Source: Kofleriaceae bacterium
GTDB taxonomy: Bacteria > Myxococcota_A > Polyangia > Haliangiales > Haliangiaceae
Assembly: GCA_018057825.1 (NCBI GenBank)
Contig: JAGPCY010000053.1
Coordinates: 1 to 49,750 of the forward strand
Direction of reading: 5' to 3'
Length of the DNA: 49,750 nt
Positions 19,448-31,638 of this stretch are shown here, piece after piece; the first letter of the stretch is position 1; every line of letters begins with the position of its first letter. The position numbers and the translations under genes were made by a program. The notes beneath the pieces were generated by a model, which was not told the origin of the DNA, made no database searches, and saw nothing but the letters and a program-made list of their open reading frames with translations.

Positions 19448-20743
19448 CTACTTCCCGGCCGCGCGCCACGCCGCCAAGAGCTCGGCCTCGCGGGCCGCTG
19501 GCGGGCCGGCGCGCAGGAGCGCCGGATCCGGTCCGGGCGGCAGCGGCGTGCCCTTGGCCTCGGCCGCCGCGCGCAGCTCGCCGGTGACGCGGACCCGGCG
19601 CTCGAGCTCGCCGGGGATCCACGCCACCAAGGCCTCGACGGTGTCGGCGATCGGCCGCATCGTCAGACCGGCGTCGACGGCGCGGCGGTTGTTCCAGCGG
19701 TGGAAGCCGGCGTACTCGCCGACCGGCGCGTTCCAGATCGGGAAGCCGGGATCGCCGCCGGCCTTGGCCTGCTCGTCGAGCCAGGTCGCCGGCACCCAGG
19801 TCAAGGTCGCCGGCTTGGGCGACGCGGCGACGCAGGCCGCCAGGACGTCGGCCCAGCGCGCGGCCGGGGTTGGGCCGACCGCGTTGAACGTGCCGAAGGT
19901 CTCGCGCTCGCACAGGAGCACGAGCCACGCCGCCAGATCGCGCACGTCGATCCACTGCAGCGGATCGTCGGCGGCGCCGGGCGCCAGCACCTCACCGCCG
20001 CGCGCGATCCGCGCCGGCCAGTAGGTGAAGCGGTCCGTGGGATCGCCGGGCCCGACGATATAGCCCGGGCGCACGATCGTCGCGCGGCCGGGGAACGCGG
20101 CAGCGGCGGCCTGCTCGCACAGCACCTTCAGCCCGCCGTAGTTCTCGAACTGCGCGCCCATCGTCTCGACCGTGGGGTCGGTCAGCGTCGCCAGCGGAGC
20201 GTCCTCGTCGCCGTCGGTCGGCGGCACCGTGCCGTAGGCCGAGATGCTCGAGATGAAGATGTACTGCTTGCAGCGCGGCGCCAGGAGCTGGGCCGAGGCC
20301 GCGACCATGCGCGGAAAGTACCCGGAGTTGTCGATCACCACGTCCCAGCTCCGCCCGGCGAGCTGCTCGAGCCCCTTGGGCGAGGCGTCGGGCCGGAGCA
20401 GCTTGCCGTCGGGGCCGCGCTCGTCGTCGGCCGGCAGCTCGGGATCGCGGTTGCCGTAGAGGTGCTCGACCGTGAACGGCAGCGGCAAGATCTTCTCGCG
20501 CTTGCCGCGGTTGAAGATCGTCACCTCGTGACCGCGGGCCAGGGCGGCCTCGACGGTCTTGGGTCCAAGGAAGCCGGTGCCGCCGAGGATCAGGATCTTC
20601 TTCTTGGGCGGTGGGGGCGGCGGCGGTGTGACGGTGGCGCGCGGTTGGCTGCCACACGCGGCGGCCCCGACGCCGAGCGCGGACGCGGCGAGGGCGCCGC
20701 GCAAGAGCATCCGACGCGTGGGGTGGCGACGTTGGTTCGACAT
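19448..20743 (-). CDS. Tat-exported NAD-dependent epimerase-like lipoprotein
   Basis: A 431-residue short-chain dehydrogenase of the extended (epimerase) type with an unusual export signal. [21 protein letters not shown] at 11-31 combines a twin-arginine motif with a lipobox, and a Pro/Lys linker ([10 protein letters not shown]) follows. The nucleotide-binding motif is ILGGTGFLG (about 52-60). Acid after strand 2 is replaced by IFNRGKR, as in proteins that bind NADP or RNA-binding relatives of CSP41. [12 protein letters not shown] and FISSISAYG follow the fold, but the YxxxK pair is not obvious. An exported NAD(P)-fold protein suggests that the cofactor is carried through Tat. The start has TAGCGT 6 nt upstream. 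Substrate unknown. Confidence 0.8.
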   Translation of the reverse strand: MSNQRRHPTRRMLLRGALAASALGVGAAACGSQPRATVTPPPPPPPKKKILILGGTGFLGPKTVEAALARGHEVTIFNRGKREKILPLPFTVEHLYGNRDPELPADDERGPDGKLLRPDASPKGLEQLAGRSWDVVIDNSGYFPRMVAASAQLLAPRCKQYIFISSISAYGTVPPTDGDEDAPLATLTDPTVETMGAQFENYGGLKVLCEQAAAAAFPGRATIVRPGYIVGPGDPTDRFTYWPARIARGGEVLAPGAADDPLQWIDVRDLAAWLVLLCERETFGTFNAVGPTPAARWADVLAACVAASPKPATLTWVPATWLDEQAKAGGDPGFPIWNAPVGEYAGFHRWNNRRAVDAGLTMRPIADTVEALVAWIPGELERRVRVTGELRAAAEAKGTPLPPGPDPALLRAGPPAAREAELLAAWRAAGK

Positions 20744-20749
20744 GGCGCC

Positions 20750-20755
20750 ACGCTA
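20750..20755 (-). promoter_or_regulatory. -10-like hexamer TAGCGT for the epimerase-like gene
   Basis: Sense-strand TAGCGT ends 6 nt before the ATG at 20743. The same hexamer at the same distance precedes the peroxiredoxin gene (40752-40757). Confidence 0.35.
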
Positions 20756-20826
20756 GCAGCGCGCACCGCGCAGCTCGACGAGAAAGCTGGCCGCGACCGC
20801 AGATTCCTCGACGGTCGGTCGCACCG

Positions 20827-20848
20827 GTCGCACGACGTCGCGTGCGAC
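20827..20848. promoter_or_regulatory. 8-bp inverted repeat between array 3 and epimerase-like gene
   Basis: GTCGCACG, ACGTCG, CGTGCGAC form a perfect 8-bp stem with a 6-nt centre that is itself mostly palindromic. It lies 84 bp upstream of the epimerase-like start and just before array 3. It could be an operator or a weak terminator for the sqr transcript; there is no T-run. Confidence 0.35.
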
Positions 20849-20869
20849 GTCGCGGCGGTGGGAGGGGAC

Positions 20870-21068
<199 letters not shown>

Positions 21069-21081
21069 TCGAGGGGCCCCC

Positions 21082-22280
<1,199 letters not shown>

Positions 22281-22284
<4 letters not shown>

Positions 22285-22838
22285 GGGGCCTCCAGGAGCT
22301 TGGTGGGAGCGGCGGCGTCGAGGCGATCGCGGCAGGCGTCGACGCCGCCGCTGGCGAGCTGCTGGCCGAAGCGCCGGGCGATCGCCAGCCCGAAGCCGAG
22401 CGCGCGCTGGACGTCGGGGTCGCGCAGCGCTTTCATCATTCCCCACGTGCCGACCGGCTTGGCCTCGCCGGGCGCGGCCAGGGCGACCGCGAGCTGGCTC
22501 ACCACCGCGAGCGCGCTCGGCTCGAGGAGGTGCGACTCGACCAGGGACGCCAGGCCGTTGACCGCGCGCGGCGCGGTGGCGACCTCGATCGCGCGGATCA
22601 CCGAGCGCATGCGCTCGTCGAGGTCGACCCCGGCGGCGCCGAGGCGCTGGGCCACGCCGTCGAAGGTGTCGGTGGCGACCGCCACCGCGGCCGGTGCCGT
22701 CGTGGCCAGGGCCGCCAGCGGCGCGATCGCGCGGGCGACCTCCTCGACGGCGGCCAGCCGTGCCTCGATCCGCGACAACGCGGCGAGCACAGGATCAGGT
22801 GGCGGTGATGGCGTCGCGGCGGGCGCGGTTGCGGTCAT
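22281..22838 (-). CDS. DUF1641 domain protein
   Basis: A 185-residue Ala-rich helical protein with the DUF1641 signature near the C-terminus ([29 protein letters not shown], about 142-170). DUF1641 genes commonly sit beside sulfide:quinone or NADH oxidoreductase and formate dehydrogenase genes, and here it overlaps sqr by 4 bp. A short helical N-terminal region ([14 protein letters not shown]) could form a coiled coil. It may serve as a peripheral subunit or membrane adaptor for Sqr, which would suit the missing C-terminal anchor of this Sqr. That link is inference. The ATG at 22838 has no strong ribosome site. Confidence 0.8.
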
Positions 22839-22970
22839 GGGACCGAGCCCACTTCAACCGCCGTGCCGGCCGCGCGCCGGGCCGATGTCTCCGTGATCCT
22901 ACGAGTTCGACGCATCGCGCCGAGATCGCGCTGAAACGCCTTGAAGCAGCGCCGTTGCACCGACGAAGCG

Positions 22971-23003
22971 TTGCACGGTCCCGATGACTGAACATATGAT
23001 CAG
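22971..23003 (+). promoter_or_regulatory. dnaE2 promoter with overlapping LexA-like operator
   Basis: TTGCAC (22971-22976), an 18-nt spacer and TATGAT (22995-23000) make a sigma-70-type promoter. CTGAACATATGATCAG (22988-23003) covers the -10 and is palindromic apart from one mismatched pair. Its reverse strand, CTGATCATATGTTCAGT, fits 14 of 17 positions of the M. xanthus LexA consensus as I remember it (CTRHAMRYBYGTTCAGS). Binding here would block polymerase, the usual SOS logic. Confidence 0.72.
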
Positions 23004-23015
23004 TCAGATCTCGCC

Positions 23016-26351
<3,336 letters not shown>

Positions 26352-26433
26352 GCGCGCGGCGTGATGTCGCCGTGATGTCGAGGTCGGCGCGGGGCGCGCC
26401 GTAAGAGGGGACAGACCGTCCTGGAGAACCGCC

Positions 26434-26829
26434 ATGAAGACCCTCGCTAGCCTCCTGTCCGCCCTCCTGCTCTCGGCCTCGATCCCGGTCGCGCTGACCG
26501 CCTGTAGCGAAGACACCTGCGCCGGCGACTCGTGCGTGTGCACCGCCGACAGCGACTGCGCGCGCACCTGCGCGAGTGGCTCGGACTGCAACGTCGCGTG
26601 TAACGGCGCGCCCAACTGCGACGTCACCTGCACCGACGCCGCGAGCTGCGACGTCACCTGCCAGACCTCCGGCCAGTGCACCGTGGCCTGCCCCGACAGC
26701 GGGTGTCGCGTGGCCTGTCCGGCCAGCGGCTGCGTCGTCGACAACTGCCCTGACCCCGCGACCTGTAGCGTCACCTGCGGCCAGGGCGCCGCCGCCACCT
26801 ACGACGGCACCAGCGCGACCTGCCCGTGA
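26434..26829 (+). CDS. Cys-rich small lipoprotein
   Basis: 131 residues with the lipobox ALTAC at 20-24, preceded by the ribosome site GGAGAA. The mature part holds 21 cysteines including the lipidated one, in repeats of C-x-V-x-C (CNVAC, CDVTC twice, CTVAC, CRVAC, CSVTC) separated by five- or six-residue D/S/G-rich turns. This spacing suggests a stacked, disulfide-bonded rod. Proteins of this style are frequent in Haliangium-type genomes and have no known role. It stands alone between dnaE2 and the FHA gene, with about 80 bp upstream. Confidence 0.8.
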   Translation: MKTLASLLSALLLSASIPVALTACSEDTCAGDSCVCTADSDCARTCASGSDCNVACNGAPNCDVTCTDAASCDVTCQTSGQCTVACPDSGCRVACPASGCVVDNCPDPATCSVTCGQGAAATYDGTSATCP

Positions 26830-26862
26830 CCGCCGCGGTCGCTTTCGCCGTTCGCGGGCCCT

Positions 26863-26868
26863 TATCAT
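26863..26868 (+). promoter_or_regulatory. -10 hexamer TATCAT for the FHA gene
   Basis: TATCAT ends 5 nt before the ATG at 26874, which lacks a Shine-Dalgarno sequence. Confidence 0.4.
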
Positions 26869-26873
26869 GGGGC

Positions 26874-27860
26874 ATGGACGCGACGCGCATCCGCTGCCAG
26901 CTCGTGCTCGCCGACGGCGTGGCGCGGCGGGTGGGGCCCGCTGGGCTCACCATCGGTCGGCAGCCCGACTGCGAGCTGGTCACCGACGATCCGGTGGCCA
27001 GTCGGCGGCATGCGCTGGTCCGCCTCACGCTGGCCGGGGCCGAGGTCGTGCCGCTGGGCAAGGGCCCGGTGACGATCAACGGCGCCGCGACCACCGCGAC
27101 CACCGCGCTGGCCGACGGCGATCGCCTGGCGGTCCCCGGGCTCGCGGTCGACGTACGGGTCGCGGTGGTGCGGCCCGAGCCCGGCGCTCGCACCGGCTTC
27201 CAGCTCGTGCGCGCGCGCGGCGCCAGCTTCGGACTCAGCCACAGCCCGTTCGTGGTCGGCGGCGCCGCCACCGACGATCTGGTGGTGCGGCGCTGGCCGG
27301 CTGGCGCGGTGCGCCTGCACCTGGTCGACGGCGAACTCTACGTCGAGGCGGCGGTCGACGGCGTCACCGTCGACGGCGTGGCCCAGGGCCTCGGCGACCT
27401 CGCGCCGATCGGCCCGGGGCAGGCCCTCGCCCTCGCTGGCGAGGTCTTCACCGTCGAATGTCCGCCGAGCCCGGCGGTCACCGCCGAGGCCGCGGCGCGG
27501 ACGCTGCCGACCCGGGTCACGATCGAGACCTTGCCGCGCGGCGGCCGGGTCGTGTTCCTGCTGCCCGACGGCGAGCGCGCGGTCTTCCTCGCCGATCGTC
27601 GCCTCGATCTGCTGGTCGCGCTGGCGCGGCCGGGCGGCGGCCACGTCGCTGGCGAGTTCATCCCCGACGACCTCGTGCGCGCGGTGGTGTGGCCGCGCAA
27701 CCTCGGCGTGTCGCGCCAGGAGATCAACATGCTGATCAGCCGGTGCCGGCGCGATCTGGTCCTGGCTGGACTGCCGGGCGCGCGTCTGCTCGAGCGCGCC
27801 CCGGGCGGCGGTGGTACCCGCCTGGCCCTCGCGCCCGGCGCCACCGTGACCATGACCTGA
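26874..27860 (+). CDS. FHA domain protein with C-terminal winged helix
   Basis: A 328-residue cytoplasmic protein. The N-terminal FHA domain (about 20-95) has the phosphothreonine-binding pattern LTIGRQPDCELVTDDPVASRRHALV. A second FHA-like beta domain follows (FVVGGAATDDLVVRRW, about 122-190). The C-terminal 90 residues (LDLLVALARPGGGHVAGEFIP ... ISRCRRDLVLAG ... TRLALAPG) follow the layout of an OmpR/PhoB-type winged-helix DNA-binding domain. Together these suggest a transcription regulator that docks on a phosphorylated partner, most simply the Ser/Thr kinase encoded 46 bp downstream. DNA binding is inferred from pattern only. Confidence 0.78.
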   Translation: MDATRIRCQLVLADGVARRVGPAGLTIGRQPDCELVTDDPVASRRHALVRLTLAGAEVVPLGKGPVTINGAATTATTALADGDRLAVPGLAVDVRVAVVRPEPGARTGFQLVRARGASFGLSHSPFVVGGAATDDLVVRRWPAGAVRLHLVDGELYVEAAVDGVTVDGVAQGLGDLAPIGPGQALALAGEVFTVECPPSPAVTAEAAARTLPTRVTIETLPRGGRVVFLLPDGERAVFLADRRLDLLVALARPGGGHVAGEFIPDDLVRAVVWPRNLGVSRQEINMLISRCRRDLVLAGLPGARLLERAPGGGGTRLALAPGATVTMT

Positions 27861-27906
27861 GCGCCGGTCGTCCGGACCACGCCGGCCCTGTCGAGAGGGA
27901 GGTACG

Positions 27907-29541
27907 ATGACCATGTTGTCCAGCCGACCCGACCACGGGGCGCACCTCGGTCGCTACCAGCTCCTGACCGAGCTGGGGCGCGGCGGCATGGCCGAACTTC
28001 ACCTCGGTCGAGTCCACGGTGCGGGCGGGTTCGCCAAGGTGGTCGCGATCAAGCGCATCCACCGGCAACATGTCCGCGATCCGCGCTTCGTCGAGATGTT
28101 CCTGAACGAGGGCCGCATCGCGGCCCAGCTCGCGCACCCCAACATCTGCCAGGTCCACGATCTCGGGGAGGTCGACGGCGAGCTGTTTCTGGTGATGGAG
28201 TACCTCGAGGGCGTGTCGTGGGAGGAGGCCATGGTCGCGCTGCCGCGGACCGCGGCCGCCACCGACCTGCGCTTCATCGTCGGCGCCTTCGCGCAGCTCT
28301 GCGAGGGCCTTCACCATGCACACACGCTGCGCGCCCCCGACGGTCGACCGACGTCGGTCATCCATCGCGACGTGTCGCCGCAGAACCTGTTCATCACCAC
28401 CGCCGGCGTGGCCAAGGTCCTCGACTTCGGCGTGTCGAAGGTCCTGACCAACGATCGGGTCACGCGGTCCGGGGTGGTCAAGGGCAAGCTCACGTACATG
28501 CCGCCCGAGCAGCTCGCCGATCTGCCGCTCGATCCGCGGGTCGACGTGTTCGCCGCTGGCACCGTGTTGTGGGAGGCCATCACCGGCGCGCGGCTCTTCA
28601 AGCGCGAGACCGACTACCTGGTGTGGAAGGCCATCACCGAGGAGCCGATCCCGCCACCGAGCGCGCTCCGCCCCGAGCTACCGCCGGCCCTCGACGCGGT
28701 CCTGGCCCGGGCCCTGGCCCGCGATCGCGAGCAGCGGTTCGGCTCGACGGTCGAGCTGGCCCAGGCGCTGCGCGCGGCGACGATCGGGCTGGGGCCGCCC
28801 CTCGAGCCGGTCGAGCTGGGACAGGCGGTGCGGACCCACTGCGCGACGACCCTCGCGACCCGCGCGGCGCAGGTCGCGGTCGCGCTGACCGAGCCGCCGG
28901 GCGATCCGGATCCCGACGCCGCGGCCACCGTGCGGATGGCGACCGGGCCGGTCACCGAGGCGACGCGGCCGTCGCGGCCGGTGGTCGCGCCGACCGCGAG
29001 CGCGGCGGCGGTCCCGGGCTCGGCCTCGGTGGCGCTGCGCGACGCCTCGGTCGTGGTCGCGCGCCCGCGGCGCTCGGCGGTGGCGGCGGTCCTGGCCGCG
29101 GTCGCCGTGGTCGCGATCGTCGTCGCGGTCGCGGTGGTCGCGCTGCGCGGACGCGGCGCCGACCGTGCGAGTCCGGTCGCGGCGATCGACGCGGTCGCGC
29201 CGCCGATCGCGGCGGTCGACGCCGGTGCGACGCCGGTCGCGGTGGTGGACGCGGGGGAGGCGCCGGTCGCGGCTATCGTCGACGCGGCGGTCGGGGCGCC
29301 GGCCGGTCGCGCGGTCGCCGCGGTGCCCGCCGGCCCGCCGGGGTCGCTCACGATCGACTCCGAGCCCTACGCGACGATCTACGTCGATGGTCGTCGCCTC
29401 GGTGACACCCCGCTGTTTCGGGCCCCGGTGCCGGCCGGTCGACACCGGGTCCGCGCCGTCCGCGGCGATGGGACGCAGCGGACCTTCACGATCACCGTCC
29501 GCCCCGGGAAGGAACTACCCTACGGGCAGATCGCATGGTGA
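27907..29541 (+). CDS. Membrane Ser/Thr protein kinase with PEGA domain
   Basis: A 544-residue Hanks-type kinase. The catalytic domain spans about 15-285: glycine loop ELGRGGMAELHLG, Lys49 in VAIKR, catalytic Asp155 in HRDVSPQN, Asp173 in DFGVSK, and MPPEQL in the activation segment. A Pro/Ala/Thr-rich juxtamembrane stretch leads to one transmembrane helix (about 390-413). The outer part has an Ala/Asp/Val linker and a C-terminal PEGA domain (SLTIDSEPYATIYVDGRRLGDTPL). A good ribosome site (GGGAGG) precedes the ATG. The ATP-site and catalytic residues are intact. It overlaps the downstream gene, so kinase and exported helical protein are co-expressed. Confidence 0.93.
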   Translation: MTMLSSRPDHGAHLGRYQLLTELGRGGMAELHLGRVHGAGGFAKVVAIKRIHRQHVRDPRFVEMFLNEGRIAAQLAHPNICQVHDLGEVDGELFLVMEYLEGVSWEEAMVALPRTAAATDLRFIVGAFAQLCEGLHHAHTLRAPDGRPTSVIHRDVSPQNLFITTAGVAKVLDFGVSKVLTNDRVTRSGVVKGKLTYMPPEQLADLPLDPRVDVFAAGTVLWEAITGARLFKRETDYLVWKAITEEPIPPPSALRPELPPALDAVLARALARDREQRFGSTVELAQALRAATIGLGPPLEPVELGQAVRTHCATTLATRAAQVAVALTEPPGDPDPDAAATVRMATGPVTEATRPSRPVVAPTASAAAVPGSASVALRDASVVVARPRRSAVAAVLAAVAVVAIVVAVAVVALRGRGADRASPVAAIDAVAPPIAAVDAGATPVAVVDAGEAPVAAIVDAAVGAPAGRAVAAVPAGPPGSLTIDSEPYATIYVDGRRLGDTPLFRAPVPAGRHRVRAVRGDGTQRTFTITVRPGKELPYGQIAW

Positions 29542-30626
29542 TGCGCCCGGTCCCCCTTCGTCGCTCGTCGCTCCTCGCGGTCGCCGCCGCGGTGGCCCTC
29601 GCCGCCGTGCCAGCCGCCCGCGCCGATGAGCGCGCCCTCGCCGAGGCTCGCGCGGCGATCAAGCAGGTCAAGTACGACCGCGCCCAGGCGATCCTGGTCG
29701 AGGCCCTGCGCGCCGGCGGCCACACGCCCGCGGAGCTCGCCGAGGTGCTGCAGCTCGCCGGCACGACCGCGATCGTGCTGGGCCAGCGCGACGTCGGCGA
29801 GCAGTACTTCCGGCAGTGGCTCGCGCTCGCGCCCGACGCCACCTTGCCGGCCGGCGTCTCGCCCAAGCTGCGCGAGGCCTTCGTCGCGGCCCAGGCCGCC
29901 ATGGTCGCCCTCGGGCGACTTGAGGTCCAGGTCCGCGCCACCGGTCGAGGCACCCTCGACGTAGAGGTCGTGCGCGATCCGCTTCGCCAGGTCGCCGCGG
30001 TCGCGACCGTGACCGCCCGGGGGCTCGGCCCCGCGCGGCCGCTCATCGGCGCGCGTCTCGAGTTGACCGGCGCGGACGTCACCGCCGTCCAGGTGCTCGA
30101 CGTCCACGGCAACCAGCTCCGCGTGATCGACCGCGCGGTCTTCGAGCCTGCGCCGTCACCAGGTCCGACGCCCGACCCGTCAAGCGCCTCGTCAAGCGCC
30201 CCGTCGCCCGACCCGTCGGCCACGGCGCCGAGCGCGCCGGTCCATGCCCCGACCGCGATCAGGCCGGATCGCACGGCGCCCGCGCCGTCGTCGCGACGGC
30301 CGACCCTGCGCGCGTGGACCACCTGGGCTATCCCGACCGCGGTCACCGCCGGCGTTGGCCTCGGCTTCACCCTCTACGCGCAGGCCGCGCGCGACGAGCG
30401 CGACCGGCTGTTCCGCGAGCCGGGCGGCCAGTTCCTCGAGGAGTACCAGGTCGCCGTCGAGGCCGCCGAGGACCGCCAGCTCATCGGCAACTTGGCCTTC
30501 GTCGCGACCGGCGTCCTCGCCGTGACCGGCGCGGTCCTGGTCTTGACCTGGCACCCGGCCCCGGTGTCTGTCGCTCCCCGCGTCGACGGCGACGGCGGCG
30601 GCGTCATCTTGACCGCGACCTGGTAG
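29535..30626 (+). CDS. Exported TPR-like protein with membrane segments
   Basis: A 363-residue protein overlapping the kinase gene by 7 bp; ATG at 29535 or 29541 are both possible. Residues 1-31 form a signal peptide ending ARADE. About 32-115 are paired helices of tetratricopeptide type (AEARAAIKQVKYDRAQAILVEAL, VGEQYFRQWLALAPDA). A beta domain (about 130-200) and a Pro/Ser/Ala linker follow. Two hydrophobic helices (about 262-280 and 325-347) near the C-terminus suggest membrane anchoring. This layout recurs downstream of PEGA-type kinases in myxobacteria. I infer a periplasmic partner of the kinase; no enzyme motif is visible. Confidence 0.72.
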   Translation: MVMRPVPLRRSSLLAVAAAVALAAVPAARADERALAEARAAIKQVKYDRAQAILVEALRAGGHTPAELAEVLQLAGTTAIVLGQRDVGEQYFRQWLALAPDATLPAGVSPKLREAFVAAQAAMVALGRLEVQVRATGRGTLDVEVVRDPLRQVAAVATVTARGLGPARPLIGARLELTGADVTAVQVLDVHGNQLRVIDRAVFEPAPSPGPTPDPSSASSSAPSPDPSATAPSAPVHAPTAIRPDRTAPAPSSRRPTLRAWTTWAIPTAVTAGVGLGFTLYAQAARDERDRLFREPGGQFLEEYQVAVEAAEDRQLIGNLAFVATGVLAVTGAVLVLTWHPAPVSVAPRVDGDGGGVILTATW

Positions 30627-30640
30627 CCCGCCCTCTGCAG

Positions 30641-31621
30641 CTACGGCGCGGTCGATGGCTCGGTCGTGCCGGGCAAGATCGGCGCCATCAGCTCCTCGAG
30701 GGCGCGGCGCTTGGCCTCGGCTTCGGGTGACTGCGCCGTATCGACCGACGGCGTGAGCTGGAGGTAGGTGAGGGCGCCGACCCGCTGCACCACGGCCGGA
30801 TCGACCACGGCGCGGACGCGCTCGAGCCCCCCGATCGCGGCCAAGTGCCCCGCGTGCAGGTACGTGCCCCAGCGCGGAAAGCGCGCGTAGGTGCGGCCGA
30901 GCTCGTGCCGGAGACGAGAGACGAGGTCCATCTGCGCGTCGTAGTTCGCAGGCAAGCCGAGGTTCACGTCTCGGCTGGGCGTGTCGAGGATAGTGCGGGT
31001 GAGCCAAGTGTCGCCGATCGCCTGGTCGACCGTCGGCCAGGCCCCGATGACCGCAGTCTCGGCGTCAACCGCGTTGAGGATGTCGTGGGTCAACGCGAGG
31101 AACTCCGCGATAGACTTCCCTGCGGGCAGGTCGATCGACTTGCAGGTCATCCAGATCGACGAGGCCCACGTATGGGGACGGTAGTCGGCGACTGTCAACA
31201 TCACCGTGCAATGGTTCGTTGCTCCAGATGAGCGATTCAAACCAATGCTGAAGAGGTCATCGCGACGCATGGCAGAGACCAATGGTGCCGCCCCATGTTT
31301 GCCGCCGACTCGGATCGACTTGCTGTCTTTCCTCTTGTCGCGGGCGGTGAAGCGCATCCAGCACGGCGCCCATGGCCACCGCGGGTCGACCAACAACGGC
31401 GCGAGTCGCTCAGCCTTCGTCTGTTCCTTCCACACCGGCTCGGTGAAGTACGCCGCGACCCCGAGGTGCGGCACCGGGATCTTCGCGCGCTCGCGCCGCT
31501 CGGCCTCCAGCTTCCACCGCGCGCGTTGCCGCTCCTGCCGCTTCTTGCGGTTGGCCTCGATCACCGCCGGGTCGGGCAGTGGGTACAGCTCTTCGAGGGT
31601 CGGCTTGGGCGGGTCAGACAT
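30641..31621 (-). CDS. Probable immunity protein (DUF3396/Imm52-like)
   Basis: A 326-residue protein without signal peptide or membrane helices, hence cytoplasmic. The first 60 residues are a highly charged helix (RKKRQERQRARWKLEAERRER). The body, with TVMLTVADYRPHTW, a FLALTHDILNAVDAETAVIGAW stretch and RFPRWGTYLHAGHLAAIGG ... GALTYLQLTPSVD, resembles the DUF3396/Imm52 type of polymorphic-toxin immunity proteins as I remember them; this is a family-level resemblance only. It starts at ATG 31621, 17 bp after the stop of the exported PD-(D/E)XK-like gene; a GTG at 31639 overlapping that stop is an alternative. The order, toxin first then cytosolic partner, supports an immunity role. G+C drops locally (about 31170-31350), unlike its neighbours. 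Confidence 0.55.
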   Translation of the reverse strand: MSDPPKPTLEELYPLPDPAVIEANRKKRQERQRARWKLEAERRERAKIPVPHLGVAAYFTEPVWKEQTKAERLAPLLVDPRWPWAPCWMRFTARDKRKDSKSIRVGGKHGAAPLVSAMRRDDLFSIGLNRSSGATNHCTVMLTVADYRPHTWASSIWMTCKSIDLPAGKSIAEFLALTHDILNAVDAETAVIGAWPTVDQAIGDTWLTRTILDTPSRDVNLGLPANYDAQMDLVSRLRHELGRTYARFPRWGTYLHAGHLAAIGGLERVRAVVDPAVVQRVGALTYLQLTPSVDTAQSPEAEAKRRALEELMAPILPGTTEPSTAP

Positions 31622-31638
31622 GGTCGAACTCGCCGACA

